This document shows, piece after piece, positions 1 to 7,327 of a DNA stretch of 7,457 nt. The DNA comes from Competibacteraceae bacterium UBA2792 (GTDB lineage: Bacteria; Pseudomonadota; Gammaproteobacteria; Competibacterales; Competibacteraceae): contig DEHU01000169.1 of the NCBI GenBank assembly GCA_002352125.1, positions 1,137 to 8,593 of the forward strand, given 5' to 3'. The stretch's first letter is position 1, and every line of letters begins with the position of its first letter. Under the pieces are notes generated by a model. It saw only the letters and a program-made list of their open reading frames with translations. It did not search any database and had not been told where the DNA came from. Position numbers and translations under genes: made by a program.

Positions 1-1158
1 CAGATCGTGGATTGGCTGCTGCAATATGCGTTTTCCCAGCGCGCCAGCGACATTCATCTGGAACCGCGTCGCGAGCAGGGCAACATCCGTTTCCGCATCG
101 ACGGCGTGTTGAACGCCATTTATCAGTTGCCGCCGTCGGTGATGAGCGCGGTCGCCAGCCGTATCAAAATCCTCGGTCGAATGGACGTGGCCGAGAAGCG
201 CCGGCCGCAGGATGGCCGGATCAAGACTCGCACGCCGGCCGGCCGCGAAATCGAATTGCGCCTGTCCACCATGCCCACGGCCTTCGGCGAAAAATGCGTG
301 CTGCGCATTTTCGATCCGGATACGGTGACCAAAAACTTCGGCCAACTCGGGTTCGCGCCTGCCGAGGAAACAGCTTGGCGGGCGATGATCGCCCGGCCGC
401 ACGGCATCGTGCTGGTCACTGGGCCGACCGGTTCCGGTAAAACGACCACCCTGTATACCACCCTCAAGCAACTGGCGGTTCCGGAAGTGAACGTCTGCAC
501 GGTGGAAGACCCGATCGAAATGATCGTGCCGGAACTGAACCAGATGCAGGTGCAACCGGCCATCGATCTGACTTTCGCTCAGGGCATCCGCACGCTGTTG
601 CGGCAAGACCCCGATATCATCATGGTCGGCGAGATTCGCGATCTGGAAACGGCTCAGATGGCGGTACAGGCGGCTTTGACCGGTCACTTGGTCCTTTCGA
701 CCCTGCATACCAACGACGCCGCTTCGACCATTACCCGGTTGCTGGATCTTGGCGTGCCCTACTACCTGATCCAGAACGTACTGATCGGAGTGATGGCGCA
801 ACGGTTGGTGCGTACTCTCTGCCCCCATTGCAAAGGAACGGGCCAGATCGACGCCGCGCTATGGAAATCGCTGGTGCAGCCCTGGCCATTGCCGAAACCG
901 GAAACCGTCGGCGTGCCGCGCGGTTGTCCGGAATGCCGTAACACCGGCTATCTGGGACGGATCGGTTTGTACGAGCTGCTAACGGTGACGCCGGAGCTGC
1001 GTCGGTTGTTCCGGCCGGACATGGACGAAGACGCGTTGCGGCGCAGTGCCTTCGATCAAGGGATGCGTCCGTTGCGGGTCGGCGCTGCGCTCCAGATCGC
1101 TGCTGGATTGACCACGTTCGAGGAAGTGGTGCAGATTTTGCCACCCTTGGCCGAGTAA
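1..1158 (+). CDS. GspE/PulE-family secretion ATPase, 5' end missing
   Basis: Cytoplasmic hexameric ATPase of the type II secretion / type IV pilus assembly family, which powers pseudopilus or pilus assembly at the inner membrane. The frame is open to the left edge (the first codon reads Gln), so the N-terminal part is outside the window; the GTG at 7 is internal. 385 residues remain. Visible in order: the ASDIHLEP segment of the N2 domain near 45-66, Walker A GPTGSGKT at 421-444, the Walker B/Asp-His region with DPDIIMVGEIRD from 607 and LSTLHTND near 700, and a zinc-binding tetracysteine (CPHC at 820-831, CPEC at 925-936). The MAQRLVRTLCPHCK stretch resembles GspE more than PilB, but no other gsp or pil gene is in view, so the system served is unknown. 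It ends with TAA at 1156-1158. Family assignment is firm; the specific gene name is not. Confidence 0.93.
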   Translation, partial: QIVDWLLQYAFSQRASDIHLEPRREQGNIRFRIDGVLNAIYQLPPSVMSAVASRIKILGRMDVAEKRRPQDGRIKTRTPAGREIELRLSTMPTAFGEKCVLRIFDPDTVTKNFGQLGFAPAEETAWRAMIARPHGIVLVTGPTGSGKTTTLYTTLKQLAVPEVNVCTVEDPIEMIVPELNQMQVQPAIDLTFAQGIRTLLRQDPDIIMVGEIRDLETAQMAVQAALTGHLVLSTLHTNDAASTITRLLDLGVPYYLIQNVLIGVMAQRLVRTLCPHCKGTGQIDAALWKSLVQPWPLPKPETVGVPRGCPECRNTGYLGRIGLYELLTVTPELRRLFRPDMDEDALRRSAFDQGMRPLRVGAALQIAAGLTTFEEVVQILPPLAE

Positions 1159-1195
1159 GAAGAAATTTGAGCTTTTGATACATAATCACCACATT

Positions 1196-1224
1196 TTGAC
1201 TAAATTGTTGCGAAAGTACACAAT
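1196..1224 (+). promoter_or_regulatory. Candidate sigma-70 promoter for the OmpW gene
   Basis: TTGACT at 1196-1201 (5 of 6 to the -35 consensus), a 17-base spacer, then CACAAT at 1219-1224 (4 of 6 to the -10). The start would fall near 1231, giving a leader of about 60 bases to the ATG at 1293. The -10 lies within the left arm of the hairpin listed at 1218-1240. This is inference from matching only. Confidence 0.45.
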
Positions 1225-1240
1225 AGCTTTGTGTTTTTTT
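1218..1240 (+). terminator. Weak intrinsic terminator candidate after the secretion ATPase
   Basis: ACACAA (1218-1223) and TTGTGT (1229-1234) form a 6-bp stem with the loop TAGCT, and T residues run from 1234 to 1240. The shape is that of a Rho-independent terminator, but the stem has only two GC pairs, so it is probably inefficient. It lies 60 bases after the stop of the secretion ATPase and overlaps the candidate ompW promoter. Confidence 0.35.
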
Positions 1241-1292
1241 GTCCGGTTTTTCATCGTCCAACCAACAACAAAATAAATTCAAGAGGTGTGTG

Positions 1293-1916
1293 ATGTCCTC
1301 GAAAATGCTCAAGAGTGTTTTGACGACGGTGTTGGCAGGTGGTTTGTTAGCGGGAGCAGCCCAAGCTTACGAGGCGGGCGACTGGATCGTCCGGGCCGGT
1401 GTGTGGGGCGTGTTCCCCAAATCCGATAACCTAGATACCCCGTTGGGAATGATTGAGGTAGATAACGGTTACAGCTTGGGTATCAATGGCACCTACATGT
1501 TTACTCCCAACATCGGCCTCGAAGTGATCGGTGCTTTGCCGTTCAAGCATGACATCAACCTCGATGGCACCAAGATCGCTAGTACCTATCAGTTGCCGCC
1601 GACGGTTCTGGTGCAATATCACTTCATGCCGACCGGTACGATTCATCCATATGCCGGCGTAGGGTTGAATTACACCTTTTTCTGGGATGAAAAGACCACT
1701 GGCCCCCTCTCTGGCACCAAGCTGTCACTGGATCCTTCCTGGGGTCTTGCGGGCGAGTTGGGTATCGATATCGATGTGGCGCCCAACTGGTTCGTAAACG
1801 CCACCGTCAGCTATATGGACATCGATACCAAGGCTAAATCGAATGTCCTCGGTACCCTCGGCACTGTGGAAATCGACCCGTGGGTGGTCGGCCTCAATGT
1901 CGGGACTCGCTTTTAA
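1293..1916 (+). CDS. ompW: OmpW-family outer-membrane beta-barrel protein
   Basis: Small eight-stranded outer-membrane porin of the OmpW family, thought to form a narrow hydrophobic channel. I chose the ATG at 1293 over the in-frame ATG at 1239 because AAGAGG at 1281-1286 is correctly spaced (6 bases) and because translation from 1293 puts the signal peptide at the N terminus: Lys4 and Lys7, a hydrophobic core of residues 8-23, and an AQA cleavage site after residue 25. The mature protein begins YEAGDWIVRAG, as OmpW usually does. Other family marks are NIGLEVIGALPFKHDI, the QLPPTVLVQYHF strand, HPYAGVGLNYT, SWGLAGELGID, VSYMDIDT and a C-terminal GTRF whose last Phe is the usual Bam-recognition residue. 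Full length is 207 residues, normal for the family. It is flanked by unrelated genes and seems monocistronic. Confidence 0.94.
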   Translation: MSSKMLKSVLTTVLAGGLLAGAAQAYEAGDWIVRAGVWGVFPKSDNLDTPLGMIEVDNGYSLGINGTYMFTPNIGLEVIGALPFKHDINLDGTKIASTYQLPPTVLVQYHFMPTGTIHPYAGVGLNYTFFWDEKTTGPLSGTKLSLDPSWGLAGELGIDIDVAPNWFVNATVSYMDIDTKAKSNVLGTLGTVEIDPWVVGLNVGTRF

Positions 1917-1962
1917 GTAAGCATCCTTACGGCGAAAGTCGGTGCCAGCACCGATTTCCGCC
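1917..1962. terminator. Two adjacent hairpins between convergent genes
   Basis: Directly after the ompW stop, GTAAG (1917-1921) pairs with CTTAC (1926-1930). A larger imperfect stem follows: 1931-1945 pairs with 1948-1962 (13 of 15 Watson-Crick, plus one G-T wobble), around a very tight loop. Its place between convergent ompW and the metal-binding protein gene suggests transcript ends for both. No T-run follows on either strand, so it may stabilise 3' ends or act with Rho rather than be a classical intrinsic terminator. Confidence 0.45.
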
Positions 1963-2006
1963 ATAACCCAGCAATTCCCGACCGCATTTTCCAGTCGCGT
2001 TCTTGG

Positions 2007-2040
2007 TTCGGGGCGACGGCCGAAGCGGGGTGGCGCCACC
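2007..2040. repeat. Further inverted repeats in the convergent gap
   Basis: TTCGG (2007-2011) pairs with CCGAA (2020-2024), and a perfect 12-bp palindrome GGTGGCGCCACC occupies 2029-2040, just beyond the stop codon of the minus-strand metal-binding gene. It could be part of that gene's 3' end structure. There is no T-run, so I do not call it a terminator. Confidence 0.4.
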
Positions 2041-2056
2041 GAAACAGGCCAGATGC

Positions 2057-2257
2057 TCAGGTTTTCTCCGGATAACCCAGCGCGTGCAGCGCCGCGCCAA
2101 GTTCGGTGCGGATATCGCTGTCGGTCAGCGCAGTGACTCGACCGGTCGGCACGTCCACTCGAATCTCTTGAACTCCCGATAACTTGCCGAGCCCGGCGCG
2201 AATGGCGCTAGCGCAACCGTTGCATTTGACGTTTTGAACCAAAAATTCGAGTTCCAT
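2057..2257 (-). CDS. Heavy-metal-associated (HMA) domain protein, CopZ/MerP-like
   Basis: A complete 66-residue soluble protein made of a single HMA domain, the ferredoxin-like fold that binds Cu(I) or other soft metals and passes them to P-type ATPases. The metal-binding loop reads NVKCNGCASAI with the two ligands Cys12 and Cys15, followed by the helix AIRAGLGKL, the GVQEIRVDVPTGRVTAL strands and the C-terminal ALHALGYPEK, all in the expected order. It has no signal peptide, so it should be cytoplasmic, unlike periplasmic MerP. The start ATG (complement of 2255-2257) has AGAGGA (complement of 2265-2270) 7 bases upstream. It stands alone, with no copper ATPase or metal regulator in the window, so the metal cannot be assigned. 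Cys-Asn-Gly-Cys differs from the more frequent Met-x-Cys-x-x-Cys start of copper chaperones because Lys precedes the first Cys. Confidence 0.87.
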   Translation of the reverse strand: MELEFLVQNVKCNGCASAIRAGLGKLSGVQEIRVDVPTGRVTALTDSDIRTELGAALHALGYPEKT

Positions 2258-2289
2258 GTTGGCGTCCTCTGGTATCGCAAAGCAACTAA

Positions 2290-2317
2290 AGTATAAGCTT
2301 TCATCGCTGCGTTTCAG
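2290..2317 (-). promoter_or_regulatory. Candidate sigma-70 promoter of the HMA protein gene
   Basis: On the minus strand, TATACT (complement of 2290-2295, 5 of 6 to the -10) lies 16 bases downstream of CTGAAA (complement of 2312-2317, 4 of 6 to the -35). Transcription would begin about 25-30 bases before the start codon. The -35 touches a dyad at 2320-2339. Confidence 0.5.
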
Positions 2318-2319
2318 TA

Positions 2320-2339
2320 CGATTCGATGCCTCGAATCG
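2320..2339. promoter_or_regulatory. 8-bp inverted repeat, possible operator
   Basis: CGATTCGA (2320-2327) and TCGAATCG (2332-2339) are perfect inverted copies separated by TGCC. The dyad lies directly upstream of the -35 of the HMA gene and about 130 bases upstream of the glnA promoter, so a regulator of the metal gene is the more likely user. No specific regulator is recognised. Confidence 0.4.
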
Positions 2340-2344
2340 ATTAC

Positions 2345-2359
2345 GCTCTAAGATAGAGC
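2345..2359. repeat. 6-bp inverted repeat in the divergent control region
   Basis: GCTCTA (2345-2350) and TAGAGC (2354-2359) are perfect inverted copies around AGA. It is 5 bases from the larger dyad at 2320-2339. Function unknown; chance is possible at this length. Confidence 0.3.
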
Positions 2360-2375
2360 AGAATGCTGTTGTTTT

Positions 2376-2392
2376 TGTTCTGTTGTGGTGCA
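2376..2392 (+). promoter_or_regulatory. NtrC-binding-site candidate upstream of glnA
   Basis: The sequence TGTTCT-N5-GGTGCA fits the enteric NtrC dyad (TGCACY-N5-RGTGCA) at 10 of 12 positions, with a perfect right half. Its centre is roughly 97 bases upstream of the start predicted from the sigma-54 promoter at 2455-2470, a normal enhancer position. A weaker half-site, AGTGCG, occurs at 2426-2431. That this window also encodes NtrC supports the call. Confidence 0.55.
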
Positions 2393-2454
2393 ATATCGAA
2401 GAGGGCGATGCTATATCATGTAGGTAGTGCGTGATCGAACTCGAAAAACTACTG

Positions 2455-2470
2455 TGGCATGTTTCATGCT
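2455..2470 (+). promoter_or_regulatory. Sigma-54 (-24/-12) promoter of glnA
   Basis: TGGCAT-N5-ATGCT closely follows the sigma-54 consensus TGGCAC-N5-TTGCW. The invariant GG (2456-2457) and GC (2468-2469) are 12 bases apart as required. Transcription would start near 2481, leaving a leader of about 65 bases. A separate weak extended -10 (TGCTATATC at 2409-2417) might give basal sigma-70 transcription under the NtrC site, like glnAp1 of enterics, but it lacks a good -35. Confidence 0.7.
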
Positions 2471-2545
2471 TAATCGAGGGCGCATAAGTTTCCCCACCTG
2501 ACCGATTGTGATCGATATTTCTCAAACTCCGAGGAATCAACGACA

Positions 2546-3955
2546 ATGAATGCTGCTGATGTGATGAAGCTGATCGAGGAAAAAGGCATCAAGTTCGTGG
2601 ACTATCGGTTCACGGACACCCGTGGCAAGGAGCAGCACGTCACCGTGCCCGTCAGCGCCGTAGATGAGGATGTGTTCGAGGACGGCAAGATGTTCGACGG
2701 CTCGTCCATCGCCGGTTGGAAAGGCATTCAGGAATCCGACATGATTTTGATGCCCGATCCGGTAACCGCAGCCGTGGACCCGTTTTTCGAAGAACCGACT
2801 TTGATTCTGACCTGCGATGTCATCGAACCCTCGACCATGCAGGGCTACGAGCGCGACCCGCGTTCGCTGGCTCGCCGCGCAGAAGCCTATCTCAAGTCCA
2901 CTGGCGTCGGCGATACCGCCTTCTTCGGTCCGGAAAACGAATTTTTTATCTTCGATGACGTGCGTTGGGGCGCCGATATCAGCGGTTGCTTCTGCAAGAT
3001 CGATTCTTCCGAAGCTGGCTGGAATTCCGAGCGGGTCTACGAGGGCGGTAATTTCGGCCACCGGCCCGGCATCAAGGGCGGTTATTTCCCGGTACCCCCT
3101 GTAGACTCGATGCAGGATATCCGTTCCGCCATGTGTTTGAGCCTGGAGGCGATGGGGTTGGTGCCCGAAGTGCATCACCACGAAGTCGCCACCGCTGGCC
3201 AAGCCGAAATCGGCGTCCAGTTCAATACTCTAGTGCGCAAGGCCGACGAAGTGCAGCGCCTGAAGTACGTGGTGCAAAACGTAGCGGCCAGCTACGGCAA
3301 GACCGCCACCTTCATGCCTAAACCGCTGGTGGGCGACAACGGTAGCGGCATGCACGTCCACCAATCGTTGGCGAAAGATGGCGTCAATCTGTTCTCCGGC
3401 GACTTGTATGCGGGCCTGTCCGAAACGGCGCTGTATTACATCGGCGGCATCATCAAGCACGCCAAGGTGTTGAACGCCTTCTGCAATCCCTCCACCAACT
3501 CCTACAAGCGGCTGGTGCCCGGCTTCGAAGCGCCGATCAATTTGGCGTACTCGGCGCGCAACCGTTCTGCTTCGATCCGCATTCCCTACGTCAGCAACCC
3601 CAAGGGACGTCGCATCGAAGTGCGGTTCCCCGATTCGACCGCCAATCCGTATCTGGCTTTCGCTGCCATGATGATGGCTGGTCTGGATGGTATCCAGAAC
3701 AAGATTCATCCCGGCGATCCGGTGGACAAAGACATTTACGAGCTGCCGCCGGAAGAAGAGAAACTGATTCCGCAGGTCTGTTTCTCGCTGGAGCAGGCGC
3801 TCAATGCATTGGATGCGAACCGCGAATTCCTCATCAAGGGAGGCGTGTTCACCAATGATCTGATCGATTCCTACATCGCGCTCAAGATGCAGGAAGTCAC
3901 TCGGATGCGGATGACCACTCATCCGGTCGAGTTCGACATGTATTACAGCCTATGA
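2546..3955 (+). CDS. glnA: Glutamine synthetase type I
   Basis: Dodecameric cytoplasmic enzyme that joins ammonia to glutamate with ATP to give glutamine, the main entry of ammonium at low nitrogen. The 469-residue length matches E. coli GlnA (469), and catalytic residues fall one position later than the classical Met-less numbering: Asp51 in the DGSSIAGW latch, Glu130 and Glu132 in FFGPENEFF, Glu213 and Glu221 in the [14 protein letters not shown] segment, His270 in NGSGMHVHQ, Arg345, and Glu358/Arg360 in RRIEVRFPD. Tyr398 in DIYELPPEE is the adenylylation site, so activity should be controlled by GlnE and PII proteins, which lie elsewhere. The start ATG has GAGGAA at 2531-2536. A sigma-54 promoter and an NtrC-like site precede it, and a strong terminator follows 63 bases after the stop, so the gene is mainly monocistronic, ahead of ntrBC. 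Confidence 0.98.
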   Translation: MNAADVMKLIEEKGIKFVDYRFTDTRGKEQHVTVPVSAVDEDVFEDGKMFDGSSIAGWKGIQESDMILMPDPVTAAVDPFFEEPTLILTCDVIEPSTMQGYERDPRSLARRAEAYLKSTGVGDTAFFGPENEFFIFDDVRWGADISGCFCKIDSSEAGWNSERVYEGGNFGHRPGIKGGYFPVPPVDSMQDIRSAMCLSLEAMGLVPEVHHHEVATAGQAEIGVQFNTLVRKADEVQRLKYVVQNVAASYGKTATFMPKPLVGDNGSGMHVHQSLAKDGVNLFSGDLYAGLSETALYYIGGIIKHAKVLNAFCNPSTNSYKRLVPGFEAPINLAYSARNRSASIRIPYVSNPKGRRIEVRFPDSTANPYLAFAAMMMAGLDGIQNKIHPGDPVDKDIYELPPEEEKLIPQVCFSLEQALNALDANREFLIKGGVFTNDLIDSYIALKMQEVTRMRMTTHPVEFDMYYSL

Positions 3956-4018
3956 CGTTCCAGCCGGTAACAGCGGTTTACGGGTTTGCGTGACCGTCTT
4001 GCAGTATCCGGTGTTCGC

Positions 4019-4048
4019 GACGCCCCCATTTGGGGGCGTTGTTGTTTG
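4019..4048 (+). terminator. Rho-independent terminator of glnA
   Basis: ACGCCCCC (4020-4027) pairs perfectly with GGGGGCGT (4032-4039) around the loop ATTT, extended by a G-T wobble, and is followed by the T-rich tract TTGTTGTTT (4039-4047). It lies 63 bases after the glnA stop. The strong stem should separate glnA transcripts from ntrBC, though some readthrough is usual in this gene pair. Confidence 0.88.
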
Positions 4049-4083
4049 GGAGGTTGCGACGCTTGGCAAGCGATAATCCCTGG

Positions 4084-4100
4084 TGCGCTTTTTTAGTGCA
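4084..4100. promoter_or_regulatory. Strong NtrC-binding-site candidate upstream of ntrBC
   Basis: TGCGCT-N5-AGTGCA matches the NtrC dyad TGCACY-N5-RGTGCA at 11 of 12 positions, with five T residues as the spacer. It lies 36 bases beyond the glnA terminator tract and about 140 bases upstream of the start predicted for the sigma-54-like promoter at 4207-4222. In E. coli an NtrC site overlaps glnLp and represses it; here the distance suits activation at least as well. Confidence 0.65.
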
Positions 4101-4206
4101 AAATGACAACGAAGCCAATCATCGTGCTTGGAAATGGCGCGATGGATGCGCCGAATAAGCATGATCGATAGTCTAGCAAGTACGTCGAAGAGTCGGATCG
4201 GTCAGT

Positions 4207-4222
4207 TGGTTTGGTTTTTGCT
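4207..4222 (+). promoter_or_regulatory. Possible sigma-54 promoter of ntrBC
   Basis: TGG at 4207-4209 and TTGCT at 4218-4222 place GG and GC at the required 12-base distance, and the T-rich run before the GC is typical of sigma-54 promoters. The CA or CAC normally following the GG is replaced by TTT, so the -24 half is weakened. Transcription would start near 4233, only about 24 bases before the ntrB start and just before its ribosome site at 4242-4246. Confidence 0.45.
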
Positions 4223-4256
4223 GGGTGGGCAGCAATGATATGGAGGCCAAGCGAAC

Positions 4257-5311
4257 GTGCTAAGAGACTACTACCGCCGGGTTGTGGATAGCTTGAGCAT
4301 CGCCGTGCTGGTGTTGGACCAGCGATTGCGGTTGCTGTTCATGAACGCCGCTGCAGAAACGTTGTTCGAGTCGAGCTTTCGCAAAGCGCACAAACTGGCC
4401 CTTCCGGATTTGATCGTTGGTGCCGAATCGTTCATCGCCGGACTGCGGCATTGTCTCGAAAGCGGCCATCCCTACATCGAACGAGAGTTGCAGTTGACCT
4501 TTCCGCCGGAGCGCATCGTCACCGTGGATTGCACCGCCGCGCCGTTGCTGGAGCGGGATCCGACGGCGGAATTGTTGCTGGAGCTGCGACAGGTGGACTG
4601 GCGGCTGCGCATCAATCGAGAAGAGCACATCCTGGCCCAGCACCACACCACGCGGGCGTTGGTGCGTAATCTGGCGCACGAGATCAAGAATCCGCTGGGC
4701 GGATTACGCGGAGCAGCGCAACTGCTGGAACGCGAGTTGCCGGACCCCGCATTGCGCGAATACACCCGCATCATCATCGGTGAAGCCGATCGGTTGCGCG
4801 GCCTGGTGGATCGGATGCTCGGCCCCAACCAGCCGCGCGCCTACGATGAGGTGAGCATCCACGAAATTTTGGAGCGGGTTTGCGGATTGGTGGAAGCCGA
4901 GGCCAATTCCGGCATCCGCATCGAGCGCGACTACGATCCTAGCATTCCGCCGGTGTGGGGCGATGCCGATCGCTTGATTCAGGCGGTGCTCAACGTGGTG
5001 CGCAACGCCGTGCAGGTGCTCGACCGCCGGGGCATCATCACGCTGCGGACTCGGGTGCAGCGCCAGTACACCATCGGTTCTAAGCGCCACAAACTGGTGG
5101 CGCGGCTGGACGTAATCGACGACGGTCCCGGCATTCCGTCCGAATGGCAGGAACAAATTTTTTATCCGATGATCAGCGGCCGGCCGAACGGGACCGGCTT
5201 GGGCCTATCGATCGCCCAGAACATCGTCAATCAGCACGGCGGCCTGATCGAATGCGTCAGCCGGCCTGGAGAGACCGTTTTCACGCTGTTGTTGCCCTTA
5301 GGAAAGACCGG

Positions 5312-5315
<4 letters not shown>
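4257..5315 (+). CDS. ntrB: Nitrogen regulation sensor histidine kinase NtrB
   Basis: Cytoplasmic PII-controlled histidine kinase/phosphatase (also called GlnL) that phosphorylates NtrC when nitrogen is short. 352 residues, near the 349 of E. coli, and no membrane segment. A PAS domain occupies roughly residues 8-110. The dimerisation/phosphoacceptor region carries the H box LAHEIKNPLGG with His141. The catalytic domain has the N box NVVRNAV (247-253), G1 DDGPGIP (288-294), the F-box-like FYPMISG (302-308) and G2 GTGLGLS (312-318). The start is a GTG with GGAGG at 4242-4246; a stop codon in frame at 4236 and no ATG in between make it the only sensible start. Its TGA overlaps the ntrC ATG. PII would be the signal input but is not encoded here. 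Confidence 0.96.
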
Positions 5316-6703
<1,388 letters not shown>

Positions 6704-6709
<6 letters not shown>

Positions 6710-6727
6710 ACGCGAGTATCGCGAATC
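6704..6727 (+). repeat. Hairpin spanning the ntrC stop codon
   Basis: CGCGA (6711-6715) pairs with TCGCG (6719-6723) around GTA, and GATT (6704-6707) pairs with AATC (6724-6727) outside a three-base bulge. The structure covers the ntrC stop and lies 8 bases before the likely trmL start. No T-run follows, so it is not a terminator; it may modulate trmL translation or message stability. Confidence 0.35.
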
Positions 6728-6735
6728 GGTCAGCC

Positions 6736-7200
6736 GTGTTCGACGTGGTGTTGTACGAGCCGGAAATTCCCCCCAACACCGGCAACATCATCCGGCTGTG
6801 CGCCAACGCCGGTGCTCGTCTACATCTGATCCGACCGTTGGGATTTCAGTTCGACGACCGTCAGTTGCGGCGGGCGGGGCTGGATTACCACGAATGGGCT
6901 GCGGTGCGGTTGCATCGCGACCTGACCGCTTTTCTCGCCGAAGTCAAACCGGCGCGGCTGTTCGCCTTCACCACCAAAGGCACTTGTCTTTACCATGCGG
7001 TCGCTTACCAACCGAACGATGCTTTGCTGTTCGGCCCCGAAACGCGCGGTTTGCCGGCGCGGGTCCTGGCCGAAATTCCTCTGGAGCATCGATTGCGGTT
7101 GCCGATGTGTACCGCTGGGCGTAGCCTGAATCTGTCCAATGCAGTGGCGATCGCTTTGTACGAAGCATGGCGGCAGCGCGATTTTGGAGGGGCGCTGTAG
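6736..7200 (+). CDS. trmL: tRNA (cytidine(34)-2'-O)-methyltransferase TrmL
   Basis: SPOUT-class methyltransferase that uses S-adenosylmethionine to methylate the 2'-OH of the wobble base (position 34) in certain tRNA-Leu species. The protein follows E. coli TrmL (YibK) almost throughout: VLYEPEIPPNTGNIIRLCAN at residues 5-24, RRAGLDYHEW, FTTKGT, FGPETRGLP at 99-107 and the knot segment LPMCTAGRSLNLSNA at 122-136, then YEAWRQ. I chose the GTG at 6736 because it aligns with the E. coli N terminus and gives 154 residues, close to 157. No clear ribosome site precedes it. A TTG at 6706 that overlaps the ntrC stop would give 164 residues and is the alternative. The 26-base gap to ntrC and the lack of a terminator suggest cotranscription with ntrBC. 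Confidence 0.94.
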   Translation: MFDVVLYEPEIPPNTGNIIRLCANAGARLHLIRPLGFQFDDRQLRRAGLDYHEWAAVRLHRDLTAFLAEVKPARLFAFTTKGTCLYHAVAYQPNDALLFGPETRGLPARVLAEIPLEHRLRLPMCTAGRSLNLSNAVAIALYEAWRQRDFGGAL

Positions 7201-7234
7201 TCCGACGCCGCCGAACCGCCAGCGTCCTGTTTTC

Positions 7235-7273
7235 GATAGTTATCTCTTGGCAAACGCCTCGTTTGGAACTATC
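7235..7273. repeat. Nested inverted repeat after trmL
   Basis: CAAACG (7251-7256) and CGTTTG (7260-7265) are perfect inverted copies around CCT. Outside them, GATAGTT (7235-7241) is repeated inverted as AACTATC (7267-7273), with unequal spacers of 9 and 1 bases. No T-run follows, so a classical terminator is unlikely. The inner dyad sits in the spacer of the candidate promoter at 7247-7275 and could be an operator. Confidence 0.4.
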
Positions 7274-7275
7274 CT
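7247..7275 (+). promoter_or_regulatory. Candidate promoter of the Rrf2-family regulator
   Basis: TTGGCA (7247-7252, 5 of 6 to the -35) is 17 bases from TATCCT (7270-7275, 4 of 6 to the -10). The start would be near 7282, just ahead of the dyad at 7284-7304. TATAGT at 7283-7288 is a better -10 but has no acceptable -35 at the right distance. Confidence 0.4.
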
Positions 7276-7283
7276 ACGCACAT

Positions 7284-7304
7284 ATAGTACTAATCTAGTA
7301 CGAT
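7284..7304. promoter_or_regulatory. Dyad operator, probable Rrf2-family autoregulatory site
   Basis: GTACTA (7287-7292) and TAGTAC (7296-7301) are perfect inverted copies around ATC, and the flanking AT pairs at 7284-7285 and 7303-7304 continue the symmetry, so 16 of 18 arm positions agree. Rrf2-family proteins bind dyads of this size and AT-rich type, and often repress their own promoters. The site lies 23 bases before the start codon of an Rrf2-type gene and on or just after its likely transcription start. Confidence 0.6.
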
Positions 7305-7327
7305 TAAACGAATCACATGGAGCGTTC

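Larger units (their letters stand above)
3956..4256. other. Non-coding gap between glnA and ntrB
   Basis: These 301 bases hold the glnA terminator, an NtrC-like site and a probable sigma-54 promoter, listed separately. Two small hairpins are also present: CGCTT/AAGCG at 4060-4064 and 4068-4072, and GGCGC/GCGCC at 4136-4140 and 4148-4152. I see no convincing gene on either strand; a 70-codon minus-strand reading frame here runs through the terminator and has no recognisable protein character. Confidence 0.6.

Noticed and set aside
1175..1189. FNR-like dyad TTGAT-N5-ATCAC upstream of ompW
   Set aside because: FNR sites have a 4-base spacer and ATCAA on the right; this has 5 and a final mismatch. 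OmpW genes can be oxygen-regulated, but the match is too poor to call.
1239..1292. N-terminal extension of the OmpW reading frame from the ATG at 1239
   Set aside because: It would add 18 polar residues before the signal peptide, the ATG lies in the T-run of the hairpin, and no ribosome site precedes it.
1963..2081. Direct repeat ATAACCCAGC at 1963-1972 and 2072-2081
   Set aside because: Only 10 bases long, one copy inside the HMA coding region; no flanking similarity, so probably chance.
2537..3202. Long minus-strand reading frame opposite glnA
   Set aside because: It is the antisense of a highly conserved gene, shows no recognisable domain, and long antisense frames are expected at this GC content.
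3950..4162. 70-codon minus-strand reading frame between glnA and ntrB
   Set aside because: It runs through the glnA terminator hairpin and the NtrC site, and has no protein features or ribosome site that I can support.
5144..5311. Upstream extension of the NtrC frame inside ntrB
   Set aside because: The receiver domain starts right after the ATG at 5312, which has a good ribosome site; the 56 upstream residues are an out-of-frame reading of ntrB.
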